Below, piece by piece: positions 12,586 to 21,412 of a DNA stretch of 64,000 bases; the stretch's first letter is position 1, and each line of letters starts with the position of its first letter. Below the pieces are notes generated by a model. That model was not told the origin of the DNA. It saw only the letters and a list, made by a program, of their open reading frames with translations, and did no database searches. The stretch is from Poa pratensis (Eukaryota > Streptophyta > Magnoliopsida > Poales > Poaceae). The DNA lies in assembly GCA_947311845.1 (NCBI GenBank), contig CAMZMU010000115.1, positions 33,377,115 through 33,441,114 of the forward strand, written 5' to 3'. The position numbers and the translations under genes are program-made.

Positions 12586-13573
12586 TGTTAGAATTTGGGC
12601 CCATTTGGGCAGCCCAATAAGCAATTCCTGAAATATCAAATTGACCCATGTGCATGGCAGAATTTTGCGAGTGCAAAGTAGTGCTAAAGTTTAGTCCCAC
12701 ATTGCTAGTTGGGAGAGAGTTGCACCACCTTATATAGTGGACTGTTGTGCCACTTGGTGTGCTAGTTGAGAACAGAAGGCTCTCTCTCGCGCGCTCCTCT
12801 TCCTCCTCCGCCGCCGCTCGCTCATCTTGTCACGACACGCCGCGGGTTGCGGGAATGAGCCGATGCCTATATTTTTGCTGTTCAGAAAAATCGAGTCGTG
12901 TTAGCGTACGTGTACAGCTTAGCCAATTCGGATCGCTACTGGATCGTGGGCTGTTGTAACCAATTAAAACGTGTTCGACGTGGCCGGCCCACGTTCTACC
13001 CGTTAGGGTTTTCTGAACCGCACTATATATTGCCTTGCACTACCGTGCGCCGTCACACATCGAACCAATCTAGGGTTTTGCTATCTCGTGCCTTGCGCCG
13101 CCACTGTAGTCTACTCCATCCCGAGCGCCGACGTGCACCGGTGTTTGGAAGAGCAGGTCTCCGGAACCACTCGCCTTTGTGATCCTGTACGGGAGAGGAC
13201 GAATTAGGTTTTTGGGAAGCGCTTCGCGCGACTGCTCGCTGCTTCCACCATGGGTCGTCTACCAGCTGGAGCTGCGGACCGTCTCCGCAGGCGTCATCTT
13301 TTTCGACCCGTCTTCACCAACGTCATCGTCAACAACATCACCGATGCCTTGGACGCGGTGAACCTGTCTGCATCAACTGCTACTTCCTCTACAACCGTTC
13401 GGTACGTGCGACGTAATCTGAACTGTTTTACCATGGATCTGTTGGCGTTTATGTTGCTACTGTTCATGTTGATTAGTACATCTAGTATGTTCATATTTCA
13501 CATGTTAATAGCTGTGTTAGTCATGTTTAATATTCTGGAATTAATTATTGAATTATTGCCTAATTTTTCAACA
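12586..13573 (+). repeat. 3' LTR of the copia element, 988 bp
   Basis: Begins TGTTAGAATTTGGGC and ends CTAATTTTTCAACA, followed by the AGGAG target duplication. It retains about 40 bp (near 13318-13358, containing ACGTCATCGTCAACAACATC) absent from the 5' LTR. Base substitutions against the 5' LTR are scattered, so the insertion is not recent. Confidence 0.93.
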
Positions 13574-13578
13574 AGGAG

Positions 13579-14018
13579 GACGGCCAACAAGTAGACCTGC
13601 ATAACCTCGAGACCGGCAATGATTTGAAGAGGCCGAAGGGGTAGTAGAGGAAAGTCATGGGTGGTGAAGAAGTATGAGTTGCTGCTACCGGTGCGCTCAA
13701 CAAAAACTCATGAATCATATTGGAATAGAATTCACAAGAATTCCAAAAAAGAAAGGAATAACCGCCATACGAACTATGTGCAAAGTTCTAGATGTCTTGG
13801 TCATGAAGGTAATTTGTTCCAATAATTTTGCAATCCATCATTTAATAGCAAGGCATTCCCACTACTAGTTTTTTTTTGCATGGAATTCCCAGTACTAGTT
13901 GGTGTCAAACAATATGGGGTATTATGTGTTTATAATATTCTAAATGTAAAAATATTTTAGAGCGGAGGCAAGGACGCCCTTTTTGCAGCACATTGACAAA
14001 TCCTCAATTGGTAGAGCA
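13579..14018 (+). pseudogene. Degenerate DNA-transposon-like remnant, right part, and flank
   Basis: Continues the sequence interrupted at 5556 (GACGGCCAACAAGTAGACCTG onward) with several stops. Beyond about 13690 the composition becomes AT-rich and no further coding character is visible. Confidence 0.3.
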
Positions 14019-14027
14019 TTTTTTTAG

Positions 14028-16747
14028 GGAACGACTATGTGTAAAGCGCCTTACATTTGGCATAACCGTAAGGCGTTATTGTTAATCACCAAACTCACGC
14101 ATGCACGCACATGCGCGCTGACCGTGGCATTAGCTCTTGCATGCACTACTCTTGCATGCATTAGAAAACAAAATTGCTGATGTCATCCCGCATTAAATGC
14201 GAAATTCAAAAATTCAAAAGTTTTGTAGACCAAACCGTTTATCCGATTTAGAATCCGTTTTCATCGTTGGACTAGTTACGACGAGATCTTCGAAACTAGA
14301 TCCCATATTGATATGTTCCGACAACTTTTTTTTGCTCAAAAGTTACCACCCCGTAACATATAAGTTACCAAGACTTGAATGCTTAAGTTACCCACCATAT
14401 TAGCAATTAGTTTTCGGGTTGAAATCGAACCATCTTGTGTTGTTCTTTTAGATCTTTACGATTTTTAAAGTTAACACATCACTATGAGATGGTAAATTTA
14501 TCGTGTATAAATATTAGTATGATAACTGTCGATTTCATAGTGACAACTACACATAAAAAAGATGAGCATTGTGTTCGTAACTATTATTTAGAGAACATGC
14601 TAAGTACATCGATTTTGTGGTGGATAACTGCATCATGAACACATGGATAACTTTATAAGTACTGAGTGAGTAACTCTATCACTATTGGGTGGGTAAATAT
14701 TATTGAGAGAGTATGATAACTACATTATTTCGTGCTAGATAACAACACTATGAAAACAAATTGGTAACTTTATCAGTACTAGGTGGGTAAATCCATCAGT
14801 ATTGGGTAATAACTATTACCGAGAGAATAGGTCAACTATAGCGATTTTTTGGTGGATAACTACACATGAAAACACATTTGTAACTTTATCAATATTGGAT
14901 GGAGGTATTGGGTGATAACTATTACCAAGAGAACATGATAAACATGGTTAACTTTATCAGTACATGGTGGTAACTTCATCAGTATTGGGTGATAAGTATT
15001 ATCGAGAGAGTATGATAACTACGTTGATATTGTGGTGGATAACTACACCATGAAAATATATGGGTGACTTCACCATTATTGGATGAGTAACTATTACCGA
15101 GAAAGTAGGGTAACTATAACAGTTTTGTGATGGATAACTACACATGAAAACACATGGATAACTTTATAGTATTGGATGGGTAACTCCATCAGTATTGGGG
15201 GTAACTGTTACCAAGGGAGCATGATAAATATGGATAACCTTATTAGTACTGGGTAGTAACTTCATCAGTATTAGGTGGATAACTTCACCAGTATTGGATG
15301 GGCAACTATTACCGAGAGAGTAGGGTAACTATAACAGTTTTGTGATGAATAACTACACATGAAAACACATGGATAACTTTATCAGTATTGGATGGGTAAC
15401 GCCATCAGTATTGGGGTAACTATTACCAAGGGAGCATGATAAATATGGATAACCTTATTAGTACTGGGTGGTAACTTCATCACTACTGGGTGGATAACTT
15501 CACCAGTATTGGATGGGTAACTATTACCGAGAAAGTAGGGTAACTATAACAGTTTTGTGATGGATAACTACACATGAAAACGCATGGATAACTTTATCAG
15601 TATTGGATGGGTAACTCCATCAGTATTGGGGGTAACTATTACCAAGGGAGTATGATAAATATGGATAACCTTATTAATACTGGGTGGTAACTTCATCAGT
15701 ACTGGGTGGATAACTTCACCAGTATTGGATGGGTAACTATTACCGAAAGGGCATGATAACTACATCAACTTTGTGGTAAATTCTTCCGTAATTATATTTA
15801 ACATGTGTGCAAAATGCGCCTTGATTCAGGTTCTTAATTCCAACAACATCGTGACAAAAAAGTTCAATCATTTGTCAATAGAAATCTGAACAAATAAAAT
15901 CAGTTATCCCTGACTCAACAAATATATTTGTGCACGTGCAATAAAAACCAAAAGGAGCACACCATACATGAATTCTGAATTACACTTGGACACACGCACC
16001 AAACCTGCAGTCTACATCTTGCTAATTTCTCTGTACTGCTACTCCCTTATATGTACCCTTGCTACTGCAGACTTCAGAGCTAGCATCTTCGCTTTAGAAA
16101 CTTGATTAGCAAAAGGTGTATTGCTTCTTCCGTCGACTAGCACATAATGTGGCTGATTGGCAGCAGCTCCGTGAGGGATTTGCTCTTACAGATACGTCAG
16201 ATCAGTCGAGATCCAGGCCAAGCAGCTAGCTCTTACAGATTCACTCTTACATGCGTCACTCCAATCAGGCACAGAAGTTCGTCGGCGTTGGACGAATCCA
16301 GGCGCAGCAGCGGGGCATCGCCGTGACAGCGAGCTCCATGGTGGGCTGCTCGGGAGAGATCTGGGAGCTAGGAGGCGCCTGATGTAGCACGGCTAGGTGG
16401 AGGGCTGAGGAGTTGACGCTACAGCTGTGAGCGCAGGAACAACAGGGACAACTGAGGAGGGTCACGGCAGCAGGGCCCTCGCCGTGACAGCGAGCTCTAG
16501 CGCGGGCTCCCCCGGAGGGAGGGCGGAGAGCTAGGGGCGCGCGGAGCAGCGCGACGGGCGGCTCGCCGACCGGGTGGGGAAGAGGATGGGATCGGGAGGC
16601 TGGGTCATGTGCGCGAAACGAAGTCAACGCGCGGAAGAGATGAGTTGGTTATCGACGTGCGTCGGGAACCGTCCATTCCGAGATCCTACGGTTTGGCTTG
16701 CTGCGTCGAGTTAAGCCCCTGGCAGACGCCTGCTAGTTAGATTTACC
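14028..16747. mobile_element. Probable non-autonomous Mutator-like element, 2.7 kb
   Basis: Identical 9-bp flanks ATTTTTTTA at 14019-14027 and 16748-16756 (10 bp if the preceding C is counted) fit a Mutator target duplication, although the sequence is simple. The ends GGGAACGACTA and (inverse of the right end) GGTAAATCTAAC are only weakly similar as inverted repeats. The interior holds AT-rich sequence, a TAAC-rich tandem array and a GC-rich block (16265-16640) with a minus-strand open frame of low-complexity composition. No transposase is present. Confidence 0.5.
14640..15770. repeat. TAAC-rich tandem array with about 215-bp period
   Basis: The block starting TAACTATAACAGTTTTGTGA occurs at about 15111, 15325 and 15541, giving a period of 214-216 bp. 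The three copies are nearly identical; more degenerate relatives extend left to about 14640. Within each period there are shorter sub-repeats of the form GGATAACTTCACCAGTATTGG, so the long unit arose from an older roughly 30-bp repeat. Confidence 0.88.
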
Positions 16748-16756
16748 ATTTTTTTA

Positions 16757-17211
16757 ACACAAAAAAGAAAAAGGAAATGAAAAATTATAACTCTGTTTAT
16801 AATCGCTCCCGCATGAATGTATTGGGAATTTGGTAGTGCGGAGGCCCCTTTTCAGAAAGAAAAGAAGGAATCTATTGGGAGAAACAACTCCCCCGATTTT
16901 CAGCACGAAGGCTACATCAGGAATCAACATGGAAAATAGTACCGAACAATTGAAGAAAGTAAATTAGTTGACATAATCTGCACCTAGGGCTCATAATTTT
17001 CCCCAATTAACCAAGTTTACACAATCTGCACCTTGGACTCAGATATCTTAATTTCCCCTGTTAAAGCCAAACACGCACCGAGATATGATCTGTTCCTCCC
17101 AAAGATGAAGCACTATACAGGTTCCACGATCGATCCGGCCGGCCCTCAAGAACCGAACCAAAACAAAAAGATCGGCAGCAGGCACCTAACCTACTATTGA
17201 TGGGGTATCCG
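16757..17211. other. Intergenic DNA / possible 3' UTR of the minus-strand ORF
   Basis: No coding potential. A duplicated ATAATCTGCACC / ACAATCTGCACC motif occurs near 16974 and 17020. If the ORF at 17212-17382 is a real gene, this stretch would be its 3' untranslated and downstream region on the minus strand. Confidence 0.3.
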
Positions 17212-17382
17212 CTAGAACCCACTGGGGCCTCGGCCGGAGAAGGCCATGGCGAAGAGGACGACGACGAGGTAGAAGAGGATGACGACGAGCTTCATCTGGA
17301 ACATGGCGAAGAAGAGCTTCACCATGAACACCAGCAACAGCGCATTGAAGATGACCACTATGGCCGCCTCCAGGGGCTCCAT
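17212..17382 (-). CDS. Unrecognised 56-residue hydrophobic protein, possible small membrane protein
   Basis: The minus-strand ORF begins MEPLEAAIVVIFNALLLVF and ends FSGRGPSGF. Residues about 6-28 and 32-48 are strongly hydrophobic and could form two membrane helices separated by QMK; the C-terminus is polar. The ATG at 17382 is the first in its frame after an in-frame TGA at about 17513. The upstream minus-strand sequence looks like a GC-rich grass 5' UTR and has a good splice donor (CCGCAG followed by GTGAGG near 17518), so the transcript may have a 5' UTR intron. It is not inside a recognised element. I do not recognise the family; a chance ORF in GC-rich DNA remains possible, but the regular hydrophobic pattern argues against that. 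Confidence 0.4.
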   Translation of the reverse strand: MEPLEAAIVVIFNALLLVFMVKLFFAMFQMKLVVILFYLVVVLFAMAFSGRGPSGF

Positions 17383-17661
17383 CAGCCGCCGATCGCACCG
17401 GCGAGACCAGGCCGGCCGGTCAAGTTCGGTGCGTGGCTCAAAAGGTGGAAGATATGGCGGTACGCTAGCGTCAGTGAGTGGAGAGGGGAAGGTGCGGGAA
17501 GGAGCTAGAGAAGATGCACCTCACCTGCGGCTGAGGGCGACGCGTTTCTTTTGTGCGGAGATCGCTCTCTCGGTCTCGGGTCGACGACGGTGATCGCGCG
17601 TGGGGGAAAGTGCGAGTGTGAATCTGCCCAGCGGCTGTTGAGGTGTCGTCCCCGCCGAATC

Positions 17662-17702
17662 TTCTGATGATGAGTTTTTTTTTAGTACATTCTGATGATG
17701 AG
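17662..17702. repeat. 13-bp direct repeat flanking a T-rich micro-insertion
   Basis: TTCTGATGATGAG occurs at 17662-17674 and 17690-17702, separated by the 15-nt TTTTTTTTTAGTACA. This looks like a short insertion with target duplication, for example a truncated retroposon tail on the minus strand or a break-repair filler. Confidence 0.7.
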
Positions 17703-18038
17703 TTGGGTTTTGGGCCGGCCGACACGGCGGTGGGTTAAAAGTAAGTCGCGCCTACACGTTGGCGGCGTCTTTCAAGGGAGAAAAAATTGCTCCCAGGCAA
17801 TGGTTCGTGGGCGGATGCTGTTCTTCATCTCCATCGCCGGTGAAGTGGATGATCTCGTTGTTTGCTCTGTATCCTCTTCCTCGTATTGTTCATCTTTTGT
17901 TCTTTGTTCTTTGTTCTGTGTATGTGTTTATGTGATGAATATATGTGGAAAAATGCAAAAAAAAAACCCGGAATCGACGGACATGCTGCACACTTTTCAG
18001 ACCCCATACTGTTTATACGATGGTGGACAGAAATGCTA

Positions 18039-18157
18039 CTCCTCCGATCCGTTTGGTGCCACACAACTGAGCACGTACAATTACATAGCAAAACTGGCGA
18101 ATCTAAAAAAAAAAACATAGCAAAACTGGCGACAGTTTTTTTTTTAATCCGAGGGAG
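18039..18157. mobile_element. Small Stowaway-type MITE, 119 bp
   Basis: Starts CTCCTCCGATCC and ends with the inverted GGATTAAA-type end reading AATCCGAGGGAG, with TA at 18037-18038 and 18158-18159. It has been enlarged internally: ACATAGCAAAACTGGCGA is present twice (18083-18100 and 18115-18132) around an A-rich 14-nt insert. Confidence 0.75.
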
Positions 18158-18428
18158 TATCAGTTGATCAGATTTTATATACTACAATGTAAATAATCGT
18201 AGAAAGGGTCAAGGAGGTTGATTTGCCGTCAGATCAGATATTTAAACTGGATCACTACATCTCGGTTAGGATCACCTATACTGCTATACATGGTAACTCC
18301 AATCGTAAAACAAAAGAGATTGATTTATCCTGAGTAACTTCTTAATTCGCCTCTACTCTCTTTTTTCGTGCGATAAAAAAATATCAAGACACTGCACCAC
18401 CTACATAATTTGTATCCCTATCTCTAAA

Positions 18429-18756
18429 GGGCATGTACAATAGTAAAGAAAGCGGGTCTTCTCTTATCTCTCCACATCATATAGAGAAGACAATAAATGT
18501 CAGTCGTACAGTGCGTTACCTCTTATTGTCATCTCTTACAATTAATGAGAATTAATTAACTTTTAGTGTGAAATTGTGTTAACAAGGGAAGGCATATAGT
18601 ACAATGGAGAAAATAACATTTTATTTAATTTGAAGATATCATCTCTTAGCTAAGGTAATACAAACCTTTCTTTTTTCATTCTATGTCCTCCAACTAAGAA
18701 AAAATCCAATATGACATGTTTAAGAAAAAGCTGACGTTACCTTATTGTACATACCC
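18429..18756. mobile_element. Tourist-type MITE (PIF/Harbinger), 328 bp
   Basis: The terminal repeats GGGCATGTACAATA and TATTGTACATACCC are inverted copies with one mismatch. The right flank is TAA and the left flank TAAA, consistent with a TWA target duplication. The interior is AT-rich and non-coding. This end sequence is typical of grass Tourist/PIF MITEs. Confidence 0.82.
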
Positions 18757-18886
18757 TAATAGGGCAAACGACCCTACCTACATATCTCGCGCACTTTTTG
18801 TTTGAGCCCATGGTCCTCACATACTCCCCTTGATCCCCTCTCTCCTCTGATCCTCTCTCGTCACAGGAAGCAGCTTCAGTCATTTT

Positions 18887-19270
18887 GAAGAGCAAAGTCT
18901 GACCGTGACTTTGCTCCCATATCAATCATCCAAAACTGATCTAATGGAGAGTAAAGAGTGAACATTTCAGTCTAAAATTCAAACATTATTTATTCATAAA
19001 CCGTATGTTCAAATACGACGAAATTTTCCCAGAATGAATAAGGAAGTACGTGATTTTTTTCATCTTTTTCTAGTCAGTTTGAATTTTGAGTTCAAAATTT
19101 GGTTGTGAAATTTAAAATGAAGTTTATTGAAAAACCACATGTCAAAATACGCTGCAATTTTCCCATAATGCATAATGCAACATGTAAGATTTAGCTGATT
19201 TTTCTTTTAAAAAATATAAACATAATACAATGTTTAGAGGGAGCAAAGGCACAGTGAGACTTTGTTCTTC
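18887..19270. repeat. Inverted repeat with 32-bp arms, possible MITE
   Basis: The left arm (18887-18918, starting GAAGAGCAAAGTCTG) and the right arm (19239-19270, ending GACTTTGTTCTTC) are inverted copies with a few mismatches, 320 bp apart. The interior is AT-rich. No convincing target duplication was found, so the element class is open. Confidence 0.6.
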
Positions 19271-19449
19271 AAAGACAATGGAGCCATATCCGGCCATGAC
19301 GACTTTGTACGCCCGCGGAAATTGCAGAGGTAGTCTGGCAGTGTACCTACACAGGTTCACTACAGTGATGAAAGACCACATGCATATATTTTCCTCATCA
19401 GATCTACTGGCGACGCACAAGTCGATAAAGCGGCCACGAGTAGTACATC

Positions 19450-19629
19450 GAGACCATGCACCACACCGACTTGTGCCTCGTCCTCACCGTGACCGATGAC
19501 GCGGCGCGGAATGTGTGCAGGGTCGAGTGCAACGGCGTCATCGCTTGCTCCGGTTGCGGCGGAGGCGTGGCCGCCACGCCGCTCGCGGGAGGAAGGGCAC
19601 AAGGTCGTGGTCGTCGAGAAGGGAAGTAA
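19450..19629 (+). pseudogene. Fragment similar to a plant long-chain alcohol oxidase (GMC family), FAD-binding region
   Basis: The plus-strand reading VTDDAARNVCRVECNGVIA leads into CSGCGGGVAATPLA and then, after a one-base frame change near 19590, GHKVVVVEKG (19595-19624). In plant membrane long-chain fatty alcohol oxidases the FAD-binding beta-alpha-beta unit has the form GSGCGGGVAA followed about 10 residues later by VVVEKG. Here the first Gly is Ser-like context and the frame is broken. It is a roughly 60-codon relic, without catalytic domain, probably a gene fragment moved by a transposon or a decayed gene. Confidence 0.55.
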
Positions 19630-19689
19630 GTCGTGTTGTGGGACTTTGCATACATAGAGCACCCATCGATGAGCCAAGTGTACGAGTCC

Positions 19690-19787
19690 CGAAGGTGCTC
19701 ATAGGAGTAGGATGTACGTGTGTTCATAGGGGTGAGTGTATACGCGTGTATGTGAACGTTTCCGTTATACTGTGTTACGCAAAAAAA
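19690..19787 (+). mobile_element. 3' end of a LINE/SINE-type retroposon
   Basis: GGTGCTCATAGGAGTAGGAT followed by GTGTTCATAGGGGTGAGTGT and an ATACTGTGTTACGCAAAAAAA tail resembles the 3' ends of grass RTE-type LINEs and the Au SINE as I remember them. It begins shortly after the oxidase-like fragment and is 5' truncated. No clear target duplication was found. Confidence 0.55.
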
Positions 19788-20107
19788 GTCTGACAGGTTC
19801 GTGAGCACGCTTACTTTTAGCGGGCTGCTCCTGACTGGCTACACCGTCTACGGCGGCGCGGCCTGCATCACCGGATCCCCTATGTATCACTCTTAGCGAG
19901 CGCTACAATCCAACTCGCCCGCACGAATCACTACATGGGTGACCAGGTGATAGCACTAACGCACATAGGGTACTTGTAGAATATCAGTCGCATGTTTTTT
20001 TGTTTTTGTTTTCCTTTATTTTTTAGATTTTGATGATATAAAATGTTTAAATTTAAAATTATCCAGATTTGATTAACTTTCATTTTTTAAATGTATAAAT
20101 TTTTGCT

Positions 20108-20822
20108 AAAGAACCATTTTCAAAATAGGAACCATTTTTTAAAAGAACCATTTTTCAAAAAATAGACATTTTAAAAAACGGAACCATTTTAAAAAATTGG
20201 AACCATTTTTTAAATCGGAACTATTTTCAGAAAGGAAACATTTTCGTAAAGAACCATTTTTCAAACCGAACCATTTTCAAAAACCGGAACCATTTCCGAA
20301 AAGAACCATTTAGAAAAAATTGGAACCATTTTTAAATCGGAACCATTTTAAAAAAGGAACCATTTTCGAAAAGAACCATTTTTCAAATCGAACCATTTAC
20401 AAAAAACCGGAACCATCTCCAAAAAGAACCATTTTTCAAAAATCAAAACCATTTTCGAAAAGAACCATTTTTCAAATCGAATCATTTTTAAAAAAACGGA
20501 ACCATTTCCAAAAAGAACCATTTTTCAAAAATTCGGAACCATTTTCAAAAAGGAACCATTTGCGAAAATCGGAAACAGTTTTCGAATCGAACAATTTTCA
20601 AAAAAGCGGAACCATTTTCGTATAAGCAATATTTTGAAAAATCGGAACCATTTCAAAAATCGGAACTATTTTTAATAATCGGACACATTTTCAAAAAGCA
20701 GAACCTTTTTTAGATCGGAACCATTTTTAAAAATCAGAACCATTTCAAAAATTGGAACCATATTAAAAAATGAACCATTTTTTAAATCGAACCATTTTAA
20801 AAAAGCGGAACCATTTTCAAAA
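20108..20822. repeat. Degenerate minisatellite built on GGAACCATTTTTCAAAAA
   Basis: About 35 imperfect units of 16-22 bp, each with (G)GAACCATTT followed by a run of A. Unit length and the base before GGAACC vary, so the array is old or expanded irregularly. An A-rich tract (20823-20960) and a tRNA-like sequence follow directly. Confidence 0.9.
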
Positions 20823-20968
20823 TAAGCTAAACTAGAAAACATAAAAGTAAATAAGTGAAATAGAAAGAACGGAAAACAAAAAAAACATAAAAAGGTAAAG
20901 AAAATGAAACAAAAACAAAAATCAGAAACTATAGAACGTATAATAAAGAAGTTCTAGCATGAGCACGA

Positions 20969-21038
20969 GCGTAGCCCAGTGGCTAGCGCTCCGTCCTCCT
21001 CACTAGAGGTTCCAGGTTCGAATCCCTCCAATGCACGC
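20969..21038 (+). other. tRNA-like relic with internal pol III promoter boxes
   Basis: An A-box-like TAGCCCAGTGG (20972-20982) and a perfect B box GGTTCGAATCC (21015-21025) are spaced as in a tRNA gene. A CCTC/GAGG stem around the 7-nt loop CTCACTA could be an anticodon arm. The acceptor stem is reduced to GCGT/ACGC and the T stem is mispaired, so it is not a working tRNA. It may be the promoter head of a SINE-like or composite repeat that includes the neighbouring minisatellite. Confidence 0.55.
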
Positions 21039-21412
21039 CTATTTTGTTATATTTTAGCTGTTGAGATGTATGGGCCGGTCTAGTACTGTAGCCTCTGCGG
21101 GCGACGCGGTGCTAGGACTCGTAGAAGGCGATATAGGGCAGGCAGGGTTGGTTCTGAAACGTCCAGGTGCCAGCTTGGGCCGGTCCAGGTCAGATAGGCT
21201 ACTGTTTGTACCGCTGTCATCGCAACGGCAAAATACGCCTTAATGATTTCCAAATGTTGGCCATCACACTGTTTCTAATTATGCCTAAACGGCAAATATA
21301 ACCTTACCCTAAAAAAAATACAGCCGACATCACCCATCTCGGAGCAACTGGTCGGTCCAGATAATAGGTTCATTTGCACTCGAGTCCCATTACGAATTTC
21401 CGGGTGTGTATG

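Larger units (their letters stand above)
5557..13573 (+). mobile_element. Ty1/copia LTR retrotransposon, full-length, inactive
   Basis: LTRs at 5557-6502 and 12586-13573 both begin TGTTAGAATT and end in CA. They are flanked by the perfect 5-bp duplication AGGAG (5552-5556 and 13574-13578). The domain order gag, protease, integrase, RT, RNase H on the plus strand defines Ty1/copia. The coding region is broken by in-frame stops (6794, 9304, 10898), frameshifts around 10030-10160 and a solo LTR (7522-9120), so it cannot transpose by itself. Without the solo LTR and its extra TSD copy it is about 6.4 kb. I do not assign a family name. Confidence 0.95.

Noticed and set aside
16265..16627. 120-codon minus-strand ORF.
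   Set aside because: Low-complexity Pro/Ala/His/Ser composition in a GC-rich block inside a Mutator-like element; other frames are equally open.
20320..20625. 101-codon ORF rich in Lys, Asn and Phe.
   Set aside because: It is only a translation of the GGAACCATTTT minisatellite.
20969..21038. Functional tRNA gene, perhaps Val(CAC).
   Set aside because: Acceptor and T stems are not paired properly; only the promoter boxes and a short anticodon-like arm are preserved.
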